From Elymus sibiricus (Eukaryota; Streptophyta; Magnoliopsida; Poales; Poaceae): a stretch of 64,000 nucleotides of DNA. The notes beneath the pieces were generated by a model. That model saw only the letters and a list, made by a program, of their open reading frames with translations, made no database searches and was not told the origin of the DNA. Below are positions 10,401 to 21,076 of this stretch, piece after piece; position 1 is the first letter of the stretch; every line of letters starts with the position of its first letter. A program made the translations under genes and the position numbers. The stretch is taken from NCBI GenBank assembly GCA_039707655.1, contig CM077676.1, positions 429,389,379 to 429,453,378 on the forward strand, in the 5' to 3' direction.

Positions 10401-13264
10401 GGGTGGTCTTGGAGCAAGAAAAGTGTTGAGTCCAGGCGCATTATGGTACGACTGAGACTGAGTTGGGCAGGAGCAAGCGGTTGGATTGGCCTGACTCTTC
10501 AAGACCAAAGATACTCGGCTTCCTCTTCATCAAGTCACGAAATTCGACCCTTAGTTAGCAGCACCAAAACTAGAGCAGGCCCAAGACAAGCAAGAACAGT
10601 CAGTCAGCACCGATCAGGCAGGAAGCAGACAGTAAGCTAAGAATACTGGAAGAAGGTGGTCGCTCAGCCAAAGCCCTAGTTCAACCAGAACAGTAGGGAA
10701 AGCGGTAGAGGCCGCTCCGTAGCTTTGGTCGTCGCACTCTAATCCGCTTTAGAAGAAGCAGCTATTCTATTGGACTGCTTGGCTATAAAGCCTATAAGTA
10801 AGAACTCTGGGGAAGGAATCCGATCTGCAGATGAAGCAGAAGCAGGCAAAAGGCGAGCGCACAGCAAGGAATTTTCCATACTAGATCGACTCAACATTAC
10901 CGAATCTACTCTGAGACTCTCTTCTCTTCATGGTTGGCTGTAAAAAAAGAGTCTCTTTAGTCCCCAACTCTATGGATTTTACTTTTTGGCTCAACACCCT
11001 GCTCTCGACGTTTGCTCGGGACGGGAGGCTATGAAATAGTTGAAAGCAGATGCAACATTAAAGAAAGTCAATCCAGTAGCCTTAAGTCGTACCGAACACT
11101 ATGTCCTAATAGTAAGGGATTTCTTTCAACCCGGTGGTAAGCCGGTGGTACCCGGAGAAAACGTTGCCCGAAGGAAGGGACTAAACCCATCTGTTCAAGT
11201 AGTAGCCAAGTAGTACCGAAGGAGTATCTCCGAGTTAAGGAGTACCGAAGGGAAGGAAGAAAAACCAAGTGAAAGAAAGAGATCGCAATGGTCTAAGATA
11301 TAGTCAGTGAACAATAACTCAGATCTGATGTCGGATCGAGACATTCGGATTTGCCGATGAAGAGTACTGCCTTGGAGGGGTAGGGGTTGTAGGGGAAGAA
11401 CCAACCTTTTCGGGTTACGGGAAGTCCTATCGAGCGACTGGATTAAAGCAAGAAGAAAAAAGTAAAAACAACAACCTACCGACCCAGCGCAGTGCCTATG
11501 AAGAATAGTGAATGTAGACCGGATAGGAATAGGACTCTTTAGGCGGAGTGAGATAGAGGATATTGGAAAGAAGTGCGTAGGTAGGCCTCAACGTGTTCAT
11601 TGAGTAGCTTGAGGAAGTTTGCCATTGTGAGACGGTTAAGGCCACCCCTAAACTCCTGGACCAGTATACCAGTGCTAATACTTTTCCCCCACATCTTTAA
11701 AGGAATCCTAACTTTGATGCCCCCACTATCTGTAAAAGAGACAAGCAACCCTATAAAACTTTTTTTTCCCACCAAGAAAAATGATAAGTTTCTCAGAGCT
11801 CCTCCCAGCTGACATCGAGGTCTAACTTATCGCAATAATTTTTGAGTATGGTTCGCGCATGCTCTTTAGCTCTAGCGGCATTAAAGAAATTTGGAATTCG
11901 TGGAATGCCTAACAAGATTGTGTCCGCATACCTTAATAGGTATTATGAACGGGGATAGCTGCTCCCTTTCTTTTAGTTAGCTAACCTAATCTCTAGTACA
12001 TCATCCTTCTCTGCATCCGGGCTCTCCTCCATTATCGTTCCGGGTTGATGAAAATCATCACTATAAACATACCCTTTTTATCCACTGCGCTTGTCATCGC
12101 TCTAGAAGTGTTGTCGACGGACATAAGACGGAACCGGGTGGTTTGATGGCAGTACTTGGATTCGGAGGGAAAAAGCTCTTTTCATTGTTTCGCTACTCAA
12201 ATAGAAGAGATCTCTGGGAAAGCTTTCCTCTCTTCGTAGAATCTTCTCACCGGTCGTAAACACAAACTTACTTAGGCTAGCGAGCCCCACTGAGGAAAAA
12301 AAGAACATTGCACTAAATAGTCACAAATAGTGGAAGCATAAACATCAAAGTGGGGGTACTTTTTTTAATCGTAATTTCTTTTTTCAAAGTAGAGCAGGAG
12401 AGCCTAGCATTGGTAGTGGTACAGCAACCCTCAACAGTATTAGTAGGCGATGCCAGTACTGTGTAGATCTCAGGTGCTAAGGAGCAGAGTGTAGAGGGTT
12501 TGGTTAGTCAAGAGAAGAACGAGGAGAGGAGGTAATTCAAAGAGGAGGTTAAAGCAAGTGACACAGAAGAGGAGGATGCTGAGACATTGTTTCTCTTGAA
12601 AATGAAGGCTAGAAGAGCTCAGGGGCAAAAGAGGAAGAAGAATAGAGAGGTGATCTTGGCTGTACCAGTGGCACAGAAGTCAGGGGCAAGGAATACGATT
12701 AGAGAGCTGGTAGGAAAGTAGCGCAGCTTTAGTAGAATAGAATGTTGCACGCAGAGTATAACGTTTCGTAGTGGAAACAAAGGGATAAGCAAATAGTGCT
12801 TACTCCTAGGCAAGATAGTGTAGTCCTTCCTCGATAGGCAAGATCAGCCAGCCCCTCCCTGTGCTTGACTTACCTGGGGCATGGAATGATCATTCGCTCT
12901 AAGAGGAGGTAGGGTTTTTGGTTCTTTCAAAATGGCACTAGATTTGCAGAGTCGGTTTTGTAGAGGGGCATTATGACTTCCCTTCCTTCCATCTAAGCTG
13001 GGTACAGTTAAGCCAGCATACAACATTATCCCTACTCTATCTCTTTTGAAATACTGGCATTTATGCTTTTGAGAACCCCATGCTCACTTACCCCCCCCCC
13101 CCCTTTCAATCTGTATAAGTTACTGCTCTGTTTACCCTTATTGGACTAGACTAGCTAGGGGAAATGGGAGTTTCATGTCCGAAAGAAGCCCTTCTAGCAG
13201 CTGATTCGGGAACAATTGCTCAAGCTTAAGAAGGTAATTGAGGCAGTAAAGTAAGAACTTCTCC

Positions 13265-13560
13265 TACGTTTGCGAGTACATTCGCCATAGGACCTCTGAG
13301 CGGGGCAGATCTGAAGAACAATTTGAAGCATGTAAACAATATTCACAATTTTATTTTATTACCATCAATTGTTTTGAGTTTTATTCATATATATGTATTG
13401 ACCCCCTTCTTTAAATTAGATCTGGCAGATGCGGGATGAACTCCTACCACATGATCGCATACGAGCAATTCAAGAGGAATTGGCGGGATTCTTTCTTGAC
13501 CACGTCATACATGAAAAGGGAGAATACCATACGGAAATTCAATGGGAGTTTGGCGCTTGA
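13265..13560 (+). pseudogene. 3' remainder of the split CACTA protease gene
   Basis: From 13265 the frame reads Y-V-C-E-Y-I-R-H-R-T-S-E-R-G-R-S-E-E-Q-F-E-A, then meets a GTAAAC donor at 13332. A second coding stretch from 13429 reads M-R-D-E-L-L-P-H-D-R-I-R-A-I-Q-E-E-L-A-G-F-F and ends at TGA 13558-13560. Both match the style of the C-terminal end of CACTA Ulp1-like proteins, where a L-C-G-Y segment normally precedes Y-V-C-E. Upstream of 13265 the frame reads N-F-S instead, so homology stops there. The join of the last two pieces is out of phase with the acceptor I can see, which may be another lesion. Confidence 0.75.
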
Positions 13561-13563
13561 TGA
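13559..13563. repeat. Left target-site duplication GATGA of the Copia array
   Basis: The five bases GATGA overlap the CACTA gene stop codon and directly precede TGTAGG, the start of the first LTR. The identical pentamer follows the last LTR at 45818-45822. Confidence 0.9.
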
Positions 13564-15172
13564 TGTAGGAGATATGCCCTAGAGGCAATAATAAATGTTA
13601 TTGATTATCTCCATGTTCATAATTATGTTTATGTTCCATGCTATAACTGCAATGATTCTCGAGTCTACAAATAAAACGAGGCTCGGAGGAAGACTCATTT
13701 GCACGTGTGGGATAATAAACGGTAAAATGTATTCCTAGTCAAGCCTCTATGACTGGCTCAAGTATTGCATGATGATCCTGTTTTCCTGATCATGGGCATG
13801 GCTATGCCGGCAATTTTGAGGGCACAATTGTTGGTAGAACACTTGTGTTGAATCGACCCAATATTGATGTTATGCTATGAGATACATTCGTCATAAGTTA
13901 ATGGTTAATAACACAGGAAGTTAATGTTTGCATAATTCCTTAGACCATGAGAGTATCGAGTTTCTTCATGCTTGCTTCATGAACTTTGGGGTTTGTTAAA
14001 CGTCATCCGTAAATGGGTGGCTATTACGGCGGCTTACGGGTTCATGGAAAAGTATGTCAAGTAACTTGATAGCTCAAGATTGGGATTTGCTCCTCCGACG
14101 ATGGAGAGATATCTCTGGGCCCTCTCGGTGTTACGGTATCCATCATCGTCTGGCCAGACACAGGGTGATTTGATCACAGGGATGCCGGAACACGGGAACG
14201 AGGAAAGAGAACAATACCGGCAACGAGGTAACTGGCATAGTGGACAAGGTGTTGATCCACGGGGATGCCAACATGTCTCACCTCGGGTATTTGTAACATA
14301 TCGCGAAGCAACAGGAATAGCACACGGCAACTGGAGGTTCACTCGAATATTCATTCGTGTGGGTATAGGGGTCAATATGGGTGTCCACGGCTCCGATGTT
14401 GATCATTGATCGGAAGGGGTTCCGGGTCATGTCTATGCTTCACCGAACCTATAGGGTCACACGCTTAAGGGTCATCTATCTGCTGAATACTAGACAAGGA
14501 GTCCGAGAGAAAGTCACTGGAAAAGTTTCGGAGACAACGGAAAAGTTCCGGAGAGAACACCGGAAAAGTTTCGGTAAAACCGAAAAGTTGTTTCGGATAA
14601 AACCATTGATCCAAAAAGGTTTCGGCAAGCACCGGGAAAGTTTTGGAGGTTGCCAGATTGGTCTGGTAATTTCTGGAATTTTTCCGGAGAAAAAACCGAA
14701 AAAGGTTTTCGGAGCTGCCGGAATTGTTTACCGGGTAAACGAAGATGGTTTTAAATTAAACCACCATACCGGAAATGTTCCGGAGCGCGTCCAGATAATT
14801 TTAGAGGGTGCCGGAAATGTTCTGGGACCTTCCGGAATTTTTCAGAAGAAATAGTTTCGGAAAACATCTTGTCCCAGCGAGAGGGGACAAGATCCCACGG
14901 ATCGTGGGGGCTGTTTTTGGGCTGTTTTTGGGGGCGCCCCCTTTAGGGGACAGCCCCCTTGTGGCTGGACAAAGTGTTGGGGGGCCCCCCCATGGTGGGG
15001 GGCAGCCCCCACAAATGGTGGAGAGTGTTGGGAGGAAGGTGGGGCCCCATGGGGGAATACCATGGACAAGGGAACATGTTTTCTCCATGTTTGGTGGGAA
15101 CATGTTTCCTTGTTTGGTGGGTGCTTGTTTTGTGGGCTGAAATTTCAGCCCCCCCCCTCACCCCTTCCACCA

Positions 15173-15182
15173 CTATATAAGG
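15173..15182 (+). promoter_or_regulatory. LTR TATA box (CTATATAAGG)
   Basis: The TATA motif lies about 1.6 kb into the LTR, just after a C-rich tract and before a CT-rich leader, as expected for the retroelement Pol II promoter. Equivalents are at 22688, 30201 and 45230. LTR 4 has a changed base before the motif (TTATATAAGG at 37715). The transcription start would fall about 30 bp downstream; that is inference. Confidence 0.65.
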
Positions 15183-15402
15183 AGGTGGAGAGGAGCTCTC
15201 CATCCTCACTCCAACTCTCACACACATGGCATGCATGATCTGCCTTTCTTCTCTCCCTCCCACGAAATAGTTTCGTAGAGCCGAAAGGCTGTCTGGGTTC
15301 CGGCAGGAACTAGTTCTGGACGGCGAAGCCCTGCCGGATAGATGACACCGTATGTGTGCAACTCTGTAGAGAGATCGTAGTTTCGGTCTTAGTTCGAGAG
15401 TG

Positions 15403-15558
15403 CCTCCCGAAGGGCTGTCCGTGTGACCGTCCGAGTTTTGGAGGTCCTCCCGAAGGGCTGTCCGAGTGACAGTCCGAGTTTCGGAGGTCCTCCCGAAGGG
15501 CTGTCCGCGACACCGTCCGGGGGACTGTGCGACCGCCTCCCGGAGGGCTGTCCGCGGG
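15403..15558 (+). repeat. Four short direct repeats in the transcribed part of the LTR
   Basis: The motif CCTCCCGAAGGGCTGTCCG (last copy CCTCCCGGAGGG) starts at 15403, 15446, 15489 and 15536, a spacing of 43, 43 and 47 bp. It lies downstream of the TATA box, so it would be in the leader RNA. The CCTCCCGAAGGG core is nearly self-complementary. The same array is present in LTRs 2-5. Confidence 0.8.
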
Positions 15559-15761
15559 GCAGATGAGGGTATACATCCTCGCGGTTGGGAGGTTGTAAAA
15601 TCCTAGCTGTGGGGATCTGCACCGCCGTTCGTCATCGACTCTACTTCCGCTGCGCTACGAGTCGGTAACGAAAATGATCAAACCTTGTATGCAGTCTCCA
15701 TAGTGGTCCTGGGCTGGTGCGTAGGTCGGAAAATTTTATTTTCTACTGCGTTCCCCTACAG

Positions 15762-15775
15762 TGGCATCAAGAGCC
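15762..15775 (+). promoter_or_regulatory. Primer-binding site (initiator-tRNA-Met type)
   Basis: TGGCATCAAGAGCC starts one base after the LTR. It resembles the TGGTATCAGAGC complement of the initiator tRNA-Met 3' end used by Copia elements. Equivalent sites follow LTRs 2, 3 and 4; LTR 5 is followed instead by GATGA and host sequence. Confidence 0.8.
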
Positions 15776-18014
15776 GTGCTATGCGTAGATGCAGGTTGCG
15801 ATCTAGAATACATAGAGATGTATGGGTGTTGCATAATATAATTTTGGAGTAGATGAGATCTATTGCTGAAAATTATTTATGCGGGTAGCAGAAGAAGTCT
15901 GTTACCCGATGTTCTTGTTGCTTCCCTGAAATTTGCGTTTGCTCAATCTCGAGACAGCATGGTGGAATTTCACAAAGTTCTGGCAATCCGCGATCCTGAT
16001 TGATCCAGGAAGTGCTATCAGTTCTTTGGGTTCCGCCATAGTCAAAAGAAAGATGAAATTCGCAGATGAAAGGGCAATGCAGATGTGATCTGCACGGGGG
16101 TCACGCGTATGACGAAGTTCAGTATGGGGCTCGAGATTTTATTATCTCGTGTTTCATACACCCCGCAATGTTAATCTAGCCACTTGGATTATCATGCTTG
16201 ATGATGGACGTTGGTAGCTTCGATTTGTTTCGAAACCTTAGAAGCCACGTAAAATAAAATTTCGCATGAACCGATTAGAGGCGTTTAACTTGGTTTTGCA
16301 GGATGGTTTGCATGTGCATGTGATGTGGTATAGCAGTGTTCATAATAATTTGATTATGTATGAGATGGCTATATGATGTAAATTGATTTACATGACCTGC
16401 ATGTCATGATTCGGCATGATGGCTGGAGCCATATGATTGCACTTTAATGACCTGCGTGTCAACCTTATGTAATGCACTTATTTTATTAGCTATAGAGATA
16501 GCAATATTATCTTGTGCATCGACAAGGTGGTGGCAATCTTTGCGAAGGTGAACACCGACGCGAATGCCGGAGACGAAGAAATGAAAGACTTCTCCGTCAG
16601 AAAGGGCTATACCATATCATGCTATTATGAATTGCCTGAGATGTTTATCCCTTATGATGCACCCTTCTTGATTGCGCAGTAGTCGCTTTTTATTAGGGTG
16701 ATCTCTCCCTGAAATATCAAGTAGTTAGTGTTCTCCCAAGTGTAGCACCGTCACGGCACCTAACTTTTCGGGGCATTGCATGATCTCCATGGGTGCGAAC
16801 GATTAGGGATGTGTGAGGCGGGTGAGTTGAGACCTCGCAGCGAGATCACTTGGTTGTCTTGACGTTCAGGCATGAAAGTCATGAGCTCGGAACACACGCA
16901 TCGAAAGATGAACAAGAATCGCATAGAGATGTGATCGGCAAGTTTGCCTACCGATTGAAGTTCACGCCATGGGTGTTCATCTCGAACCGTGACGTTGAAT
17001 GGATATGCGGGTCTTGAATCACTCACAATCAATTATGAGAGATATTGATTTGAGTGGGAGCGCACTATAGAATTAACTTGTTTAATTCTCAGTGCAATTA
17101 ATTTTGAACACTGTCTAAGTGTGGTTTGCATAATAGTTGTAGAATAATGGCTCGCGTTTCCACCTTCCCTGTTAAAATTGAATAGCTGTTAAATATCTGG
17201 TTAAAACTTTACGGTTGGTAACGTAATGTGAGGATTGTCCTCAAGAGTGCCGAGAAGGATTTTGTCCTATCGCATGCTTTTGGTATTCTCCCGCTAATGC
17301 TATGGATCATGTGACTCTCGTCCTTCGATCCAAAAGCTAGAATTCCTTTTCAGTCAAATACAATATGTTTGCTTCCATGAGACCCGAACTTCGAAAGTTT
17401 GGATAGTCATGTGATATTCATGGAATCTGAAAATTATTTTCAGAGACAGACAAAGGCTAAAAGATATGAGATATCCAAAGCAATGTTTGTTTGCAAACTA
17501 TTAGTAAAGGAGTTTACTATGCATTAGACTGATAAGAGAGGGATCCAGGAGAACGCCTGTCATATGATGAAAGGTGAATAAAACAACAACTTAAAGAGAA
17601 AGGAAGTGTCCGAAGGGTGTTAGTGAAACTTTCACGCCTAGGAAGTCCGGGGCTATCGCCACTCTTAAGTTGGGTGCTTCTTCTGAGAGTAGGAGAAATA
17701 CTGAAAGTGAAACTGTTAGAAGTATAATGGCAAAAGGAAAGAAGACTGGAATATCCAGCTCATGTATGAATGTCATACAGGTTTTTGATGTATAGAAGGC
17801 TGGTAAAAGATATAGTTCTTGGGAATTATGGTTAAACGTGTTAATCACTAATTCTTGGGTATTGTGAGTTAATCACAAAGATACCCGCTCGATTGCATTC
17901 TGTTGCAACTCGATGTAAGAACTACTATGGCCTGAAAGACTAGCCAGGAATGAGGTTAGATACACGCAGGGAACATAGTAAATGTTACTATGCCTTCCAT
18001 AGGTATATTCCCTA

Positions 18015-18363
18015 TGTATTTACTTTCATAATTCATTTTAGAGTTTCACACTCTAGCCCTTTGCATAAGGTATCTTGCAAGAAGGTTGTTCATAAGAGAA
18101 CTTTTAATGTTCGGTGTTATGAATAACATAAGGGCCATACTTTCATTATGAATGAGACGTATGTTATGAATATTGATATTAATACATTGCCTCTGTATTT
18201 ACTTTCATAATTCATTTAGAGTTTCATACACTCTAGCCCTTTGCATAAGGTATTTTGCAAGAAGGTTATTCATAAGAGAACTTTTGATGTTCGGTGTTAT
18301 GAATAACATGAAGGGCCATGCTTCCATACAGGATGGGATGTATGCTATGAATATTGATGGTAA
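18015..18363 (+). repeat. 179-bp tandem duplication inside the internal domain
   Basis: TGTATTTACTTTCATAATTC starts at 18015 and again at 18194, and similarity continues to ATGAATATTGAT with scattered substitutions. The duplication is present in all four internal domains (25529/25708, 33043/33222 and 40557/40736), so it predates multimerisation. Confidence 0.85.
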
Positions 18364-21065
18364 TATGATACATGCATAACACTGACGCTAAATGTCGCAA
18401 GACTAAAAGAATACCACACAAGTGTGGCACTGCATTTGGTCACATTGGAGAAACCCGCATGGAAAACTCCATTATGATGGATTTTTGAAGTCATTTGATT
18501 TTGAATCATCTGACACTTGCAACTTTCCTCTGAAAAGTGAAGTGACTGAAATACCGTTCACAGGTCATAAGGAACGAGCAAAGAACATATTGGTGATCAT
18601 ACATTATGATGTGTGAAAGTCCAACAAATGTTGTTGCAAGTAGTGGATTTATCTATCTTCAGAAATGACTCAAGTAGATATATGGATATTTACTTGTTGA
18701 GACGTAAGTCTGGATCTTTTGAATTCATTCATAAGGTTTTCAAAATTGAAGTAGAAGTTGTTGTAACAAGAAAATTATGTTTCTACAATTCGATTGCAGA
18801 AAGGAATATTTGAGTTACAAGTTTAGCGAATGTCTGATGAGTTATGAAAGGGGTTTCATAACTTGCTCCTCCCGGAACACCACTACAAGTGAAAAGTCCG
18901 TGAAGATGTAATCGAACCATTTATGACATGGTAAGATCAAAGATGACATAAATAAATTTGCCATTATCCCTTTTAAAGTGATGCTTTAGAGACTGCGGAT
19001 TTTTCACTGAAAAGAGCTCCATCGGGTCTGTTGAAATGACGCCATGGTATGGTACGCCCAACCATGTTATATCTTTTCTTAACATTTGGAATATGGGGCT
19101 TGTGTAAAAGGTTACAAACCTATTCCAAATCAGACAAGTGCTACTTTGTAGGTTATCCCAAGTCATTGGGTATTCCTCCACCACTATACCTAGGCAAATA
19201 GGTTTTGCCACAAAGAACGGTATGCTTTTTGAAGAAAGTGGTTCTTTCAAAAAGGTGAGTGGGAGAACAGTGCAACTCGACATGATAAACAGTATCTTCG
19301 TCATCAGATCAAAGGAAAGAGACCTTGGAAGTAATTCCGGAGTTTCCTACTGCGACTGATACGGAAGTCTCTACAATAAAATGTATGGACTTCGGTCGAA
19401 CTTGCAGCTGAACCACGTAGGCAAAGCTCGTGCAAACCTATCAGGTGCGCAAACGAGATATTGTTGTTAGACAACAGTATACCTATGATACACAAGGAAG
19501 CGATGATGGGCCCTGACTCCGGAATTGGCTAAATGCCAATACAATCTGAGATAGTTTCCATATCAATGTTTCAAGATTAAAATCTTGATACACCTTTCGG
19601 AAGGCTTAGAGTCTAACGAATATTTATGGAACTAAAAACTTATACGGATAAAAATGTTTTATCCATAAAGCTCGACTTGTTGCAAAAACAAGTTCAAAGA
19701 GTTGACTACGATGAGATTGTCTCACCGTAGCGATGCTTGAAGTCGGTTCGGGTTGAACTAGCAATTAATACATATTTCAATCATGAGATATGAAACATGG
19801 ATGACAAAAGGATTTCCATCTGATGGGAATGAAACCTAGGACTTGTATGTGATACAGTCCAAAGTAATTTGTCGATCCAGAGGATGCTAGTAAGTATGCA
19901 AACTTCAGAGTTCCAGCGATGGACAGAAGAGAGCAAAGTGGAGTTGGAATCTTCGTTTTTTGATGGAATGGTCAAAGGGGTTTTGACTTCATCAAATGGG
20001 TATCGAAGATGCTTGTGATTCAAGAAAGTAAGTGGGAGCATAATAATATTTCTAAAAACCGTGTGTACTTGACACATTGTTAATTGGAAATAAATTTATT
20101 GACACGAATTAGGACTTCATTTGAAAATAATTTTTCGATGAAGTGCTTAGGCTAAATAGCCTCAATATTAGGCATTATGATCTATGGAAATAGATTTACC
20201 TAATGGGGCTAAGCAATGAATACAAATTGACAAGATGCTAAAACCTTTTAGCATTGAAAAACCGTCAAGGAGTGATTCTTGACGAAGTCACATGGAAAGA
20301 GTTTTATGCAAGACTTGGTGTCCCAAAACACTGATGAGCAAAATACATGATGGTGATTCCACACACTCTTGTGTTTGGATTAATCATGTATTCCATGGTA
20401 TGTAAAAACAACCAGATATGTCCAATACTCCAAAGTTGTTGCGAGTATAGATACCATAGTGATCAAAGTACTGATCATGGGACAACAGTGAAAGATGTCA
20501 TTGAGTACTAGAGTAGTGCTGATGACATGTTTTCTCGCAAGCAGAGATTATGAAGTGCTCGTTGTAAGTAATTACATCGATACAGTCTTCATTAATGCTC
20601 CATGTGATTTTCGATTTAGGTTAAGGGTTTTGTGTAATACACAATATGGTGGCACGGTAGTTGGAAATTGTTCCAAACAAGTTACTGTGGCAAATTCTAT
20701 AACAAAGCTAAGTATGTTGACGCTTAAGAAGCGACAAAGAAGTTGTTGAATCATATAGTTCATTCATGAACTTAGTATGGTTCCAAGATGGCTTTGGTCT
20801 ATGGGACACTATTGTAGATAGTTGCTCCATAGCTCAGTCTGAGAAATCAGGTTTCGACCATGATTCACACATATGCAAAGCCAAGTCCACACAAAATATG
20901 AATTTTGTGAAAGCGTGAAAACGTGAGGATATGCAAAGTTACACACGGAGCTGAAGTTGTCAGATCCGTTGGACATCAGGCTATACCACATGCGAAGCAT
21001 ATTTTACACCAGTATGCCATAGGTGTAAAGTGCATTAGCATTGACTAGATTATTGACTCTAGTGC

Positions 21066-21076
21066 AAGTGGGAGTC
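21066..21076 (+). promoter_or_regulatory. Polypurine tract before LTR 2
   Basis: AAGTGGGAGTC lies immediately before TGTAGG. It would prime plus-strand synthesis in an LTR retroelement. The same tract precedes LTRs 3, 4 and 5 but not LTR 1. Confidence 0.75.

Larger units (their letters stand above)
3386..13262. other. Organelle-derived insertion, probably NUMT (mitochondrial DNA in the nucleus)
   Basis: This ~9.9 kb block differs from everything around it. It lacks nuclear TE ends and has the mixed, moderate-GC, short-ORF texture of plant mitochondrial spacer DNA. It contains a mitochondrial-type CAU tRNA at 4000-4073 (+) and a chloroplast-type trnM-CAU at 10032-10104 (-); transferred chloroplast trnM genes are typical of angiosperm mitochondrial genomes. 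The left border lies about 3372-3390 and the right border about 13262, both inside one exon of the CACTA gene. I recognise no mitochondrial protein gene. The block also carries a Gypsy RT fragment (9264-9839) and a possible LINE scrap (10272-10400). Long ORF-poor stretches (4074-9260 and 10405-13260) otherwise show nothing I can name; 5950-6110 encodes an RG-rich peptide faintly like a Copia gag linker. Confidence 0.75.
2..13560 (+). pseudogene. CACTA-encoded protein with Ulp1-like protease C-terminus, interrupted and decayed
   Basis: I read a spliced gene with exons at about 2-169, 264-2668, 2751-2924, 3005-3115, 3198-3264, a split exon ending at 13331, and a last segment from about 13429 to the stop at 13558-13560. 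The first five introns have GT donors and AG acceptors and keep frame. The large exon has three in-frame stops (1347, 1578, 1917). A ~9.9 kb foreign insertion breaks the protease exon. In the autonomous CACTA family this second gene is a Ulp1/SENP-type cysteine protease-like protein; its exact role in transposition is not settled. The His (FHYIL, 3rd-4th coding block) and Asp (VLDS) of the triad are visible. The Cys-containing G-x-x-L-C-G-Y segment is missing at the break. This copy is clearly non-functional. Confidence 0.8.
13564..15760 (+). repeat. LTR 1 (outermost left), 2197 bp
   Basis: It begins TGTAGGAGATATGCCC and ends TTCCCCTACA. It follows the GATGA duplication and precedes a PBS. 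Private variants include ATCTCCATG near its start (others ATCTCCCTG), GTTTCTTCATGC (others GTTTCCTCATGC) and GGGAATACCATGG (others GGGAACACC). It shares GATCGG at 14408-14413 with LTR 5 only. The open frames of 110-157 codons inside it recur in all LTRs by identity and are not genes. Confidence 0.95.
15761..21076 (+). pseudogene. Internal domain 1: decayed Copia gag-pol
   Basis: The remnants are in Copia order. 18415-18610 is the GAG-pre-integrase zinc region: H-I-G-E-x-R-M in one frame, L-K-S-F-D-F-E-S and P-F-T-G-H in another. 18600-18810 is integrase (D-S-S-R-Y-M-D-I-Y-L-L-R-R-K-S). Around 19130-19300 is the integrase C-terminal K-S-D-K-C-Y-F-V-G-Y-P block. Around 19690-19730 is the RT start (V-D-Y-D-E-I-V-S-P). 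Near 20225 is Y-I-D/N-K-M-L-K-P-F, and near 20690 the RNase H A-N-S-I-T-K stretch. Frames change repeatedly and stops occur between motifs. Domain 1 has private changes such as a lost base at about 20706 that alters the RNase H frame seen in domains 2-4. Confidence 0.85.

Noticed and set aside
14381..14854. 157-codon ORF (and 100-153-codon ORFs nearby), recurring five times with high identity
   Set aside because: It lies wholly in the LTR and recurs because the LTRs are near-identical. It has no protein-family features, and overlapping frames on both strands are equally open.
14943..15180. Short palindromic G/C-rich runs in the LTR as possible CRISPR or attachment sites
   Set aside because: This is a eukaryotic LTR. 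The runs are the GC-rich promoter-proximal part shared by all five LTRs, and no spacer-repeat structure exists.
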